64,000 bases of DNA from Auricularia sp. M13. Taxonomy: Eukaryota > Basidiomycota > Agaricomycetes > Auriculariales > Auriculariaceae. Below the pieces are notes generated by a model, which saw nothing but the letters and a program-made list of their open reading frames with translations, was not told the origin of the DNA and ran no database searches. The translations under genes and the position numbers were made by a program. Of this stretch, positions 8,865-19,441 are shown one piece after another (the first letter of the stretch is position 1; each line of letters starts with the position of its first letter). The stretch is taken from NCBI GenBank assembly GCA_037042915.1, contig CM073199.1:2170001-2234000 (forward strand). The letters run 5' to 3'.

Positions 8865-11297
8865 CTACCAATCGCTCCCCGACCCCTCCGAGTGCGCGCC
8901 GTCGCGCCAGTCTGTGCTCTCGAGGCCGGCCTTGGACACTCTGCGCGTGGGCTGGAGCGTGCGCTCGTCGACGGGGCGCGGCGCTGGTGGCGGTAGCGCC
9001 CGCTGGCGTCCTTGACCTCGAGCTCCTCGCCCGCGTCGGCCAGCAGCGCGCCGAGGTACTGCGGCACGCGCGACTCGCTGTGCTGCGGCGGCAGGCTCTC
9101 GCGGATGTGCGCCGGCCGCCGCGGGCCCGGCGCCACCGCGTCGCCCGGCACCTGCTGCACGCCCACCGACTTGCCGCCCAGCTCGCGCTCCTCGAACGTC
9201 ATCAGCTCAGACACGAACCCGATGTTCGGCGAGATGCCCTTCCGCCGCTCCAGCACGAACGCGTACGCCCGAGAGAGCGTCCAGTGGTTCGCGTGGATCA
9301 GGTATGCCATGACGGCTGTCACCGACCGCGACTTGCCCGCCTTGCAGTGCACGTACGTCGCGCTCGAGTGCAGTCGTGCGTCGTCTGCGGTGATGAGAAG
9401 GCGTTTGCTGTTGCGGGATGCACTTACCGAGGAACTTGCACACCTCCTGCACGCCCGCGCGATGTTTTCCTCCTCCACCGTGTCGCGGATCGGAATGTGC
9501 ATGTACTTGTCGAATCGCTCCTTGAGGAACAAACCGTGGTCGTCGTCGCACTCTGCCGCAATGTTCAAAATGCGTCGAATGCCGTGCTGCTCGAGCGCCT
9601 CGACGTGCTCGGGTAAGGTGATTTCTGGGCCAAGGAACAAAAAGTGTGGCAAGATCTCGCTGATGACAAACTGCGCCGGCATCTCGCTGCTATCCGGCGT
9701 GCTGAGCGGCCGCGCGGTGTGAGGCGAGCGGCGGCGACGGCGGCGGAGACGACGACGACGAGTCCTGCGAGCTGCTCGACGACCAGTCGAACCGCGCGTT
9801 GCTCGACGTGTCGATCGCGCTATGCGCGTGCACGAGGAACGACGGCGACGGCGGCGGCGGGCCTGTATTCGTGTTGGCCGCTAACCGCGGGAGGTCGCGA
9901 GGAGCGGGAGGGGCCAGCAGCATCGGCGGCGCGCCAGGGAAGCGCTCGCCCTTCCCGCGAATCCCGGACGGCGGGACGGCGCTGAATGCGAATGGATGGG
10001 CCGATGTCGACGCCGAGTCAGTGTTCTGCAGACGAGGAAGGGTGGGGCCAGTGGAAGATGAAGGTCAGCGCACGTGAGCAAGATGTCGAGCAAAAGAAAA
10101 TTGAGGCTGAGAACGCGTGGACGCGATCGCTGTGCTGCGCGCGTTGGACCCGGGCGACGGCGGAGGCAGCGGGATGTCGATGAGCAGGCGGCCCGCGAGC
10201 GCGCAATGATGAGGCGCCGCGTGGGCGGGCACGGGACGCCATGGGAATGGGAGAGTCCCCGATGGACCGGGAGAGCGGCGCGGTGATGTCGGTACGCAGA
10301 TGGAAGCACAAGCCGATGCTCGTCCGCTGGCCAGGATTGGAGACGGCGATGCGTGGAGGCTCAGGCTGCAGCGGCAGATCCGAGGTAATCGATGTAGCAA
10401 GGTCTGGCAGCGAGCGCACGAGCTGGAAGCCGCCGCGCGAGACGGTGCCGGAGGGCAGGAGCGCGACGGGCACGACGGCGAAGAGCGTCCAAGTCGGGCT
10501 GCTCATGTCGGCCTCGTCCATCTCGTTGTCGACGAGCACGACGCTGCGGCCCTATTTTCCGGGCGTCGCGAGCATGTCGTCCCGGAAGACGCGCGCGGGG
10601 TCAGTCGTAATGCATGGCCGCAGGGAGCGGATGGCCTTGAAGCCGGCGCCTGGCATGCGGACGCGCTTGAGAATGAGCGAAGGTATAGACAGATTTACAG
10701 AGCGCTCAATACGGGCCGGCAGGAAAGCAGGCAGCGGACGCGTGTCAAGCAGCAGCGGCTGGCGCTCTGTTAGCTCGAGGGTGTGGAACAGCTCGCGTGG
10801 ATGCATGATCTGCGGATTGTGCACGTCATCGTCGACGGCGTCATTGGGCGTCGCTGGAGACTGCTCGCTGGGCGTCGCATACTTTGGACTATAAAGTGAG
10901 GGGAATATTCGTCTATAGGCGTGCAGTAAACTGAGCCCGGCGTCGATGGCAAGGCCAGACTCGAGGCATTCGAGCCCGCCCGCGCGCGTCCCGTCGTCGG
11001 GCCAGCAATGAGCGCGTTGCCTATAGGTCTTAATTGCAGGTTCTGGCGCACTGACTGGCGCAGCTCCTCGAGGCGGGCGAGCTCCTCGAGCACGGGGTCC
11101 GTTGCCGACACGGCCGAGTCGACGAGCGGCTGGTCGACCGAGGGGTGCGACGCGTGGCCGCCGGGGATGGCGAGGCGCGCAGGCCGCCCAGTCGCTGCTG
11201 GGATTGCCCGAGTTTGCCTCCGTCTCTTTCCCCACACCCGCCCACTCTCGCCTTCGCCGCGGCACGGGCGCGTCAGCGCCCGTGCCCTCGTCGTCAT
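8865..11297 (-). pseudogene. MAPK-phosphatase-like copy 1
   Basis: The catalytic part keeps the signature HCKAGKSRS and the intron (9385-9427). Relative to copy 2, a C is missing in a C-run just upstream of the intron, a CG run near 8977 is altered in the C-terminal tail, and the GGC/GAC run near 9730 is rearranged. The rhodanese half carries the defects common to all unit copies: a TAG where the intact gene has Trp in TPGKW, and frameshifts in the linker and around EYSPSLYS. Confidence 0.8.
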
Positions 11298-11696
11298 TCA
11301 CCGCCAGCTCGCGGCCTTGGCGCCGTCGCGCTGTTCGCCGTCGCGCCTCTCGCCCGCCCAGGCAACTCGCGCGCACTCGCTGCTCACGACGCCGCCCATG
11401 CGCCGCCCTCTTGCGCAGGCCGCAGCACACGCATGCCGGCGTCCGTGCCGCCCGCCAGGCTGTGCAAGCAGCGCCACGCCAGCTCGCGCCTACAGCTCGA
11501 GCTGGTGCGGCATGCATGGCGCTCATTTTCCCCTCGCCGCCCTCAGCGACACTGAAGCCATTCTTTAGCGCCCACACCCCGCGCAACATCATCGGCAACG
11601 GCTCCCTTCCCGCGGCGGCCTCGATGCTCATTGCCTGACGCGGTGAGCCCGCGAGCTGCTGCTCTGTGATCTCCAGCTCATCGTTCACGACCTGCA

Positions 11697-11730
11697 GATT
11701 CAGCGCTGAATGTTCGTTCAGCGCTGAATC
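11697..11730. promoter_or_regulatory. Paired palindrome, unit 2 copy
   Basis: Same double TTCAGCGCTGAA dyad as at 1117-1150, unchanged. The bases just after it vary between units (TCTTCTCG, TCTTTCTCG, TCTTTTCG) while the dyads themselves do not. Confidence 0.5.
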
Positions 11731-12223
11731 TTCTCGACGGCGGCGTCGACGAGCACGCTCGATCCGCCAATCTCCAAAATATCACCTTACAGGTACGCCT
11801 TCGATTCCTCGACGCGCGACGTGACGGGAACTCAGGATGCCTGCTTAGATCGGTCATCGACCTCGTCGTGCGTGCTCGCCCTGCCGCGTGGCGAGCAGTT
11901 CGAGCTGCTGCCGCTGCTTTGCAGCGGGCGCGCTGCAGCGTCTCGCGGAAACCCCAAGGCGACATGCAGAGCGCGGGCAGGCGGCAAAGAGCACTCCAGG
12001 CTCGGGGAATGCGGGCATAGGTAGAATGCTGTACGTACCGCGCTAACCAATATAATGCCTGTTGCCCAACTTCCCCGTGTGTCTAAGGAACGAATGAGTT
12101 TCGGTCTCGCGTGCGCGCAAACTAAATCCACGCACCAAGGACAACATCCTCGGCATGTCCGAGCTCTCCGTCTCGTTCTCCTCAGCTCGACTGTGACCTA
12201 GATAGGACGTCGAGTCGCGTCAA

Positions 12224-13604
12224 GTACCCGCGAATGCTGAGGCTGAGAAGTACAAAAGTAATGGAAGACCGGACACTAACACGTTACTCACAGGCAATAA
12301 CAAGACGGGCTACGCGGTGCACGACCTGGAGTCGTACCGCTGTCGACCCTCAGGCCATTGCGAGGATGGCGGACGCGAATCGGCGGACGCGCAGGTCGCT
12401 GGTCGGACGCGGCCGGTCGCGACTCTGCTCTCGTCATCCAACGGCTCAATTATCTGCGACAAAAACAACATGAGCGTGTGCGCGTGAACTATGGCTACAG
12501 GTACGTACCTTTCACTTTGGATTCTGAAAATATCCTGTCAAAGTCGCGACTGGTCAGTACTTGCTCGCGATCAATGTGAAGCTGACCTTTTTTTGCGCAG
12601 GGATTAGCGATGGACCTCGAATCGTACACCTAAAACCTCCTCCGATTGTTTGGAGGAGGCGGGATCGGTTTTGCGGATACGAAGATGACTTGCGCGCCGC
12701 CGGTGACGGCCGGTCAATACTCTCTCTCCTCCACTCAACCGCGCAATTATCTGCAACACAAACTATATCAGCGCGTGCGCGCGATTTAGTGCTACACGTA
12801 CGTACCATTTTCACTCGAAACTGAAAACATTTTTGCGCAAGTTGTATCTGACCGGATTTTAATCTAGAGCACTCAAATAAAATCCAATCAGCGCAGGGAC
12901 CCCGCTGTGAGACGCGCTCTATGTGGTCTTCTTATAGGTGCGAGTCGATTTGCGCTATTCGCTGTGCTCATTTACTGACGACTTGTTGTAGATCGGCCAT
13001 TATCCAGCATGTCGCGCGCTTGCGTCAGAGGCCTCGGCGCCGCTGAAAACGGGCCAAAGACGTTCATTGGATGCACCGCGCTTCTTGCGCGCCATTCAGC
13101 TGCGCGTGCAAGGCGCGGTTCGATTCGGACGGTCCTGGTCAGCCCGCCGATGCCAAAGTCGCGATCGCAAGCACGGCACGATATTCCGACATAACAACGC
13201 TTCCCAGGGCACGTCCATATGCCCATTATGACGCTCACAAAATTTCAGAGCGCGCGGATAAATGCTGCGAGCTCGAAAACTTCGGCTCGGTCGTCGGAGG
13301 GCAACCGACTTCAGCCACGCGCGCACGCAACAATCTCGGCGTTCAATGGCATTTTCACGAAGGGCTTATACCCCTCGACGACCCCCGCGAAGGAATAACG
13401 CCCCGAGTCGGCGTGGAAGCCGCCGACTCGGATTGTGTGGTCTCGGTGCATCGAGGCGTACCGCGGACGGTGCGCTCATTATTTCGCGATTCCGCGCTCA
13501 TGGTATCACTCAGGGGCATTTACTGCATCACCCCCGACCGCAGGAAGCGCGGATTTGACGGTATGAATTTGGACCGTCCGCAGACGACCGCCGAGCGCGT
13601 TTGA
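12224..13604 (+). other. Plus-strand exon/intron tract, unit 2
   Basis: Same four intron signatures as unit 1. The 177-codon frame (13071-13604) is intact. The pyrimidine run before the TTGCGCAG acceptor has one extra T, as in units 5 and 6. Confidence 0.4.
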
Positions 13605-13953
13605 GCTGACGACCTCGCGCAGACGCCCGCCGCGCGTTCGGACGGCCGGGGTACGTCGCTGCGACCAACCTGCATCGACAGCTCGCATGCAGAGCGCGCG
13701 CTTCGAGCGGTTCGGGTCCTACAGCCTTTGGCCGACCCGACCGACTCGGACACTCGTCAGCGCCAGAAACGCGTGCGGCGCGGTATCCCGGCCGCTGGAC
13801 GTGCGCGACGGTGTGGGGAACCGTATGCATATGCCCGATAGGCAGAAAAATGACGGGGTTGATGTGTACGTACCGTAGCGTAGTTTGCGGCAATGAACAC
13901 GGCATTTTGCACGATCCACCGTTCCGCGCCTCGACGGCGCTGTGTGAATGCGG

Positions 13954-14397
13954 CTACAGTATCGGAATGTCAGCGTCAACGATAGTCAGAGCAAAAAATG
14001 TGGATTGGCAACGTGCCTGAGTTGACGATCGATGGTGACGCCGACCTGCGCCGACTGAGTGAACCCCGTCCGACGTTGTCTTGGCCGTCTCCTAATTTGA
14101 ATTCCAGGAGATGATGATGTATCAGTACATCTCATTGACACAGTTCAAATAGAAGACTGACCGTGTGTGTGTGTGACGTCGAGCGCGGCGGCGACGACAT
14201 TGGTTGAGGTTTGCGGATCGGACGACTTGCACGCGCACGGACGTTCTCTGCATGCAATCGAGGACAGTGTGAGCTATTGGCAGTGGCAATACAGTGAACA
14301 ACAACTGCTTACCTGTACAATCGACGGCGAGGTCGGACGACGCGAGGAACGACGACGACGCTCGCGGATGGCAGGAACTGCATGCACGCAGCTCCAT
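13954..14397 (-). CDS. Small three-exon gene, 102 aa, unknown function
   Basis: Best copy of this gene. Coding exons are 14313-14397, 14162-14247 and 13954-14091. The introns are 14248-14312 (donor GTAAGC, acceptor TGCATGCAG) and 14092-14161 (GTCAGT, branch TACTGATAC, acceptor AATTAG). A candidate 5'-UTR intron (14398-14452) and a TATA box at 14553-14558 lie upstream. The spliced frame runs from ATG to TAG without interruption for 102 codons plus stop. The product starts MELRACSSCHPRASSS, has a basic Arg/His/Ser-rich middle and ends in a hydrophobic tail, FFALTIVDADIPIL. I see no signal peptide or known domain. The unit 4 copy is equally open; single-base differences break the others. Confidence 0.45.
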
Positions 14398-16233
14398 CTG
14401 CCAGCGACGGAGCGTGAGCGCGGAGCGTCGACGGCAGCTACGAGCACACTACCTGTACCGAGCAGCACGAGCGGTGAGGCGTCGAGGACGACAGGAAGAG
14501 CGGAAAGGAAGGGGCAGGTCGGATGCGGAGAGGGAGTCGTTCCCGCACCGACTTTATACCCTCGTAGGAAGCCTGCCGCGCCCGTATCTATTCCGGGCGG
14601 TGACTGCGCAGGCTTACGCGCGGCGGATCGTACGATGGGTGCCGTGCGAAGCACGACGAGTCGGTGCCGAGGCCCCGGTGTGCCTGTGTAATGCATTTAG
14701 CCACCCCGGCGGCGCTCGCGACGTCCATTCCACGCCGCCCGACGCATCCCCTGCCACGATACTTTGCAAGCACGTTGGATTGGCCATACTCAGCGCGATT
14801 AAGCGCCCGTGAAGTAGAGAGCGAGCGCAGGGGGTACCCCTATGCGCTCTGGACGCGAAAATGGTGCTAGAGCTCGGACACCGCCCAAGCGCCTTTCCTG
14901 CGCGTATCATCGGCGGTTCTGACTCGTGATCGACCGGAGATTGATGGCCGTGCGTTGAGAAGCTCGGGAAACCAAGGGGAACTGAACAGCGTGCGAAATG
15001 CGCCGCGTATGCAGATCTCGACCCAGACTTTGTTTCATGACGAATTCTTTCTTTTCCAAGCAGAATATGAATGCCGTCATCCATGCGCAGCATGTGACGT
15101 AGAAGGAGACAGGCGCCGGCCGGCGGCGGCGAGTTCTGGGTTGTTCTTGGTGTCTCGAGCGGAGTTTGCACGGTGCCTTCCCGCCCGCTCCCGCACGTGA
15201 GAATGAAATTTTCGTTGCCCACAGGCATTCTGACGCTGAATTTGCTTAGTCAGCGCATGCATCAGCCTGCCTGAGCTCAAATAAGCGCCCGTCATGGCGA
15301 GGGTGAGGGGCTGGTGCCCCATACCCCTGGATGTTGAATTCGCGCGTATCGTCAAGCGACGCGCCGTAACCGCTACAACTCGGAGGGATCTACACGCCAT
15401 CAAGCTTCTAATGCGAAGCTGATGGCCGTGAAACCAGGAGAGACCGCGCTGGGCGCAGTTTCCGCTGAATGCGCGGAATCGCTTCCCAGCCTCCGGCGTG
15501 TTTCTGGGCCTCGTCTCGCCAAAGTTTTATGCGGAACAGCTGACCAAGCCAGTTAGATATTGATTTCCGCAGCCGCACGCCGGGGAAGCTGCTCCAAGAC
15601 CGCGGCGACTGTCTCTGCGCGGGCGTTGTCCATGCTGGGCGGAGTTCGAAACATGGCTTCCTGGTCCCGTGCGCGCAATCCAGCCGGTTTTCTGCGCCAT
15701 TCTGATCCTCGCGCCCCTCAGCTCACGGGCGCTTAATATATTTGAGCAAACATGAATTCACTATGCATACATTAATTCTGAAATGAGGTTTTATGTTTCT
15801 CAGGCTCATGTGAAGTTCTCGCTGAGTTCTCGACCTTTCCCGCAGCACCCGTCGTTGCTTCTGCATGGGAGCGCTAATAATTGGTTACTTAAGCCAGCTC
15901 CCACTTACTGTGCGGCATAGAATTCACGGCGACGTTTCATAGATGACGATGATGGTAGGCCAAATGCGCGCCATCCAGCTCTCTTCGGCGCTTCGGCCTC
16001 GGGATACAAATATTGTGATGCATACATGCCCATGTCAATCGATTTCGACGTGGGAGTGTGGGAACGCCGGCGGGATGACGAGACGAACCGCCGGTGGCTG
16101 CACATCGGCTAAAACTGAATGGCTCGCTTAACCTGACGAAGCGGTCGCACCGCCGCGGTTGGTCGTCGGAGAATGAACAGTTTTCATCAGCTCTCTTTGA
16201 CCTGCGACTCGCTCCTGCTGGGGTTTTGCTCTT

Positions 16234-19140
16234 TATAAATCCCGCTGCGAAACCCACCTCAACATTTCGCCCAACCCGTCACGCTGCTCTCATGTTGTCC
16301 GAGCTCTGCACCATGCGTCTCTCTCAAAACACTCATGCTTTCAAGCATATTGCTCTGCTGCACTTGGACGTCGTTGCTGCAACCTGATCACGTGGTCAGC
16401 ACTGTACAGTTTCTAACTGCTGTTCACAAACTGAATTTCGCGCTCGTTGCTTGCAGCAGACACCTGTGTCAGTTTGGATGGCACTGTATTCATGGGAGGT
16501 ACGTCTCTTTCTTCTTGCTGACGACCGCGGTGTCCTGACTGCCAGTTTTCAAGTCCGACGCTGGCGCTCTTCTTCTCACCATCATGCACGTCGCTCCTCC
16601 GATGGCGCCGTACCGCCGCATCGGTGAACGCCAGCAATGGACCACTGAACAGTCGCCCGCAGGCGCGCTTCCGAAACTCCGTGCTCAACCTGGCGGCGGG
16701 CCGCAAATCCAAGGACCAGGACACCTGGGTGAGTAAAATTTCGGTCTTCCTCACGTCACCCTTTCTCTGCCGTCGGACTGGCAAGCCGGTGTTGGTGTGC
16801 GGTCATCCAACAGCGCTGATGCTGCGCATCACCGCGTAGCTCGACGAAACCGGCGACCGCGCCTTCGCATCGAGGGCGGTCCGCATCACGTGATGTTTTC
16901 AACATCAGTGTCAGCATGCGCTTGTCCGGACGGATTCATGATTCATTCGGCTTTCGACGTTATCTCCTCACGAGCGTCACGAGCAATACTGACGCATTTC
17001 ATTTGTAGGAATACATGCATTCGTCTCCATCGAAGCCTGGGCGCTCCCTATGGCCGCCATGGGCACTGAGACGGTGTATCCACCCGCCGCAACGTGCGGC
17101 TGGCCCGCGCCGTCCCCACATCTGCCCGACCTCGCGTGTCACGTCCAGCCACAAACCTCACCCCGCCGATTTCTCGAGCCCCAGGCCGTCACTATGCGCT
17201 TGGACCGTTCTGCGACGCCGTCACTGTGCTTCTCCGTCCGCAGCCACGAGTGGGCGCGCACGAGGACGCCGAGCCGCGCTTGGAGTCGCTCTCAGTCACC
17301 GTCCTCAAGCAGGTCTCCTTTCTGTAATTGGAACTTGTACGGTGAGTCGCGTGCTCGTCTCGGGTCGGCTCGCGCTCACTTCCGAGGTGCAGTGTCGTTT
17401 ACCGCGGATCACCGCCACGTTCTCCACATCGTCCGCACCGCGGCGATCACATCCTCGAACACGAAGACGTCGGTGGCCACCGTTATCACTGACCGTTGCC
17501 GCCGTCGCCGACTTGATGCCATGCGCGCAAGCAATCAAGGGCGCGCCGCGGCTATTTTTTGATGTCACAAAGGTGCGTCGTTTCGTTCCAACGGCGCCCG
17601 CTGTGACTGACTATGCGACGCGCAGATATCTCCTCATACTTGCCCGCACCGTCGAGTGGGAACCACACCGTGCCGCGGAGGCCGGTGCAGGGCAAGGCTC
17701 GCCCACGATCGTCCATGTACCGCGGCCGCTGCGCAGAGAACCGTGCTCAGCGCCGCTCAAACATCGCCGCTGCGGCGGAGCTCGCGGATAGCGATGTGGG
17801 TTCAGTGCACAATGCGCGGGACATACGAGCCGCGGTGGGCAAGCACGATGTGAGTTCGTTTTTGTTTCCCCCTTCCCGCTGCCGACGCTAACAGAAAAGC
17901 TCACAGCTCTTCGTGCAGGCTTCCGCTCGTCGTCTCTCGCGTCGGCCACAAGAACCAACAGCCGTATGAGTCAGCACACCGCGCGCTTATGCGTGGAGAC
18001 CGGCGCCTAGTGAGTCATCGTCCGTTTCGTATCTCCCGCGATTCCGCACGCAGCGAGCGACACGTCGAGCATCTCGCGCCCTCGTGGTGCGCGGACGTGG
18101 GCGGACAACTGGGCATTGCATTGCCACGTTGTTTCGCGTGCTGCGCTCGACGGCGGCCGGCGCTCATCGCAATCTTCGTCCGCCAACGCTGACCCTCTCG
18201 CAGATGCATTCCGCGCAGCGGCGTGCGCCCCGTCGCCTGCAAGTGGCCTATATGCATGACATCTACGCCCACACCGCGCGCGATGCGCTCAGGACCGGCG
18301 CTTAGTGAGTCGCGCGACTTTTTGATTTTCATCGCTAACAGTTTTGGCCGCGGTGAGTGCTACAGTACTCAGCGTGCGCCCTCGATCTACTCAGGTGATT
18401 CGTACGCGTCTCTGAGCTGAGGACGATAGTTTTTTTTATGGTGCGTTGCTCGTCGCCGCGCGCAGCACCGACGACGTTTGCTGATCAGCGCGCTCAGGTT
18501 GTGTTGCCCGCCGCGTCAGGCGGGCTCGCCGCAGTGCTCTAAGACGCTCAGAATGCTCAGATACCGCGCGCCAAGTCCGGGCCTCGCGCCGTTCGTGAGA
18601 TCTCGCCGTTCGTGCTCGCTGTCGCCGACGGCGGGGGAAATTTGACTGCGGCGGCTCGAAACTTCGGCCTCGCTATCGCCAATGGTGACTCACTACTGGC
18701 GCCGAAGCCCCAGTGTCGACGTTGCGCGGTTCGACGCGGGTGAGCCATTTTTGTCGGTTTTGGCCGCAACCGCTCCACAGCGCTGACCGTCATCCGCAGC
18801 GCCAAACCACACCACACCGGCGCTTATGCGTCCGAAACGACTCCAGAGACGTGCCCCAGCGTGTCTCGCACGACGCCGACGTTGCACACGAATTTTGTGT
18901 CCACCGCGGTTCCCATTGCCCACGACGTTTCCGCCGTCCGCTCCCCAAACTGCCCCATTTCGCTGTCCGTGTTGTCTCGTACAACAACGGGCACATACCC
19001 ATTAGTTAGCGCCAATACAGACGTTTTCTTCCTCACCGTCCGAGCCGTTTGCCGTCCCCAGCAAGCCTCTGGACACCGTTCCTCACGACGTTGAGCCCTC
19101 CAAACGCCCAGTTCCCGTTGCTCGCACCTCGCTAAGATAA
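16234..19140 (+). CDS. Multi-exon gene tract of unknown function, unit 2
   Basis: Same architecture as the unit 1 copy, from TATAAA to the TAA at 19138. The exon before the last intron is six bases shorter than in unit 1 (GCTGTCGCC..GGCGGGGGAAAT) yet stays in frame, giving a protein two residues shorter. The GGTACCGCC-like segment near 16610 reads as in units 3, 5 and 6. Confidence 0.38.
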
Positions 19141-19441
19141 CGGCCAGCCAATGAGAGCCCTCAAAAAACGGCCAAATTTCCCCTCGAAAGTCGGAAAACC
19201 TGAAATTTCCGCGATACTTAGGAAACCGACAAAGAAACACGGTACGCCGAACCAAAGACGCGGCGCATGAGTCGCGCTTTTCTATTGATCGCATAGATAG
19301 TGCAGGCGCGGCATGCAAGTGCAACTTGGTCCGATAAAACATATTCTTACAACGGACGTATGTATATGCTGGAAACGAACCGAGAGACAGGATAACAAGC
19401 CTTTCCAAAAGACAAAAGCACAAAAGCCAGCCACAGCAAGT

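Larger units (their letters stand above)
1..10583. repeat. Tandem repeat unit 1 (10.58 kb)
   Basis: First of six near-identical head-to-tail units. Boundaries are arbitrary: I cut at the sequence GGAAGACGCG inside the phosphatase copy, which returns at 10584, 21161, 31738, 42312 and 52874. Unit 1 is 10583 bases. The window begins inside a phosphatase copy, so the array very likely extends left. Private differences are mostly single-base length changes, for example CCCGTCGCCG in place of CCGTACCGCCG near 6029. Confidence 0.97.

Noticed and set aside
8987-9722. Plus-strand frames of about 200-250 codons opposite the phosphatase catalytic domain
   Set aside because: They are antisense to a domain with a recognised HC(X)5R motif and with synonymous-only differences in its own frame, so the minus strand is the real coding strand.
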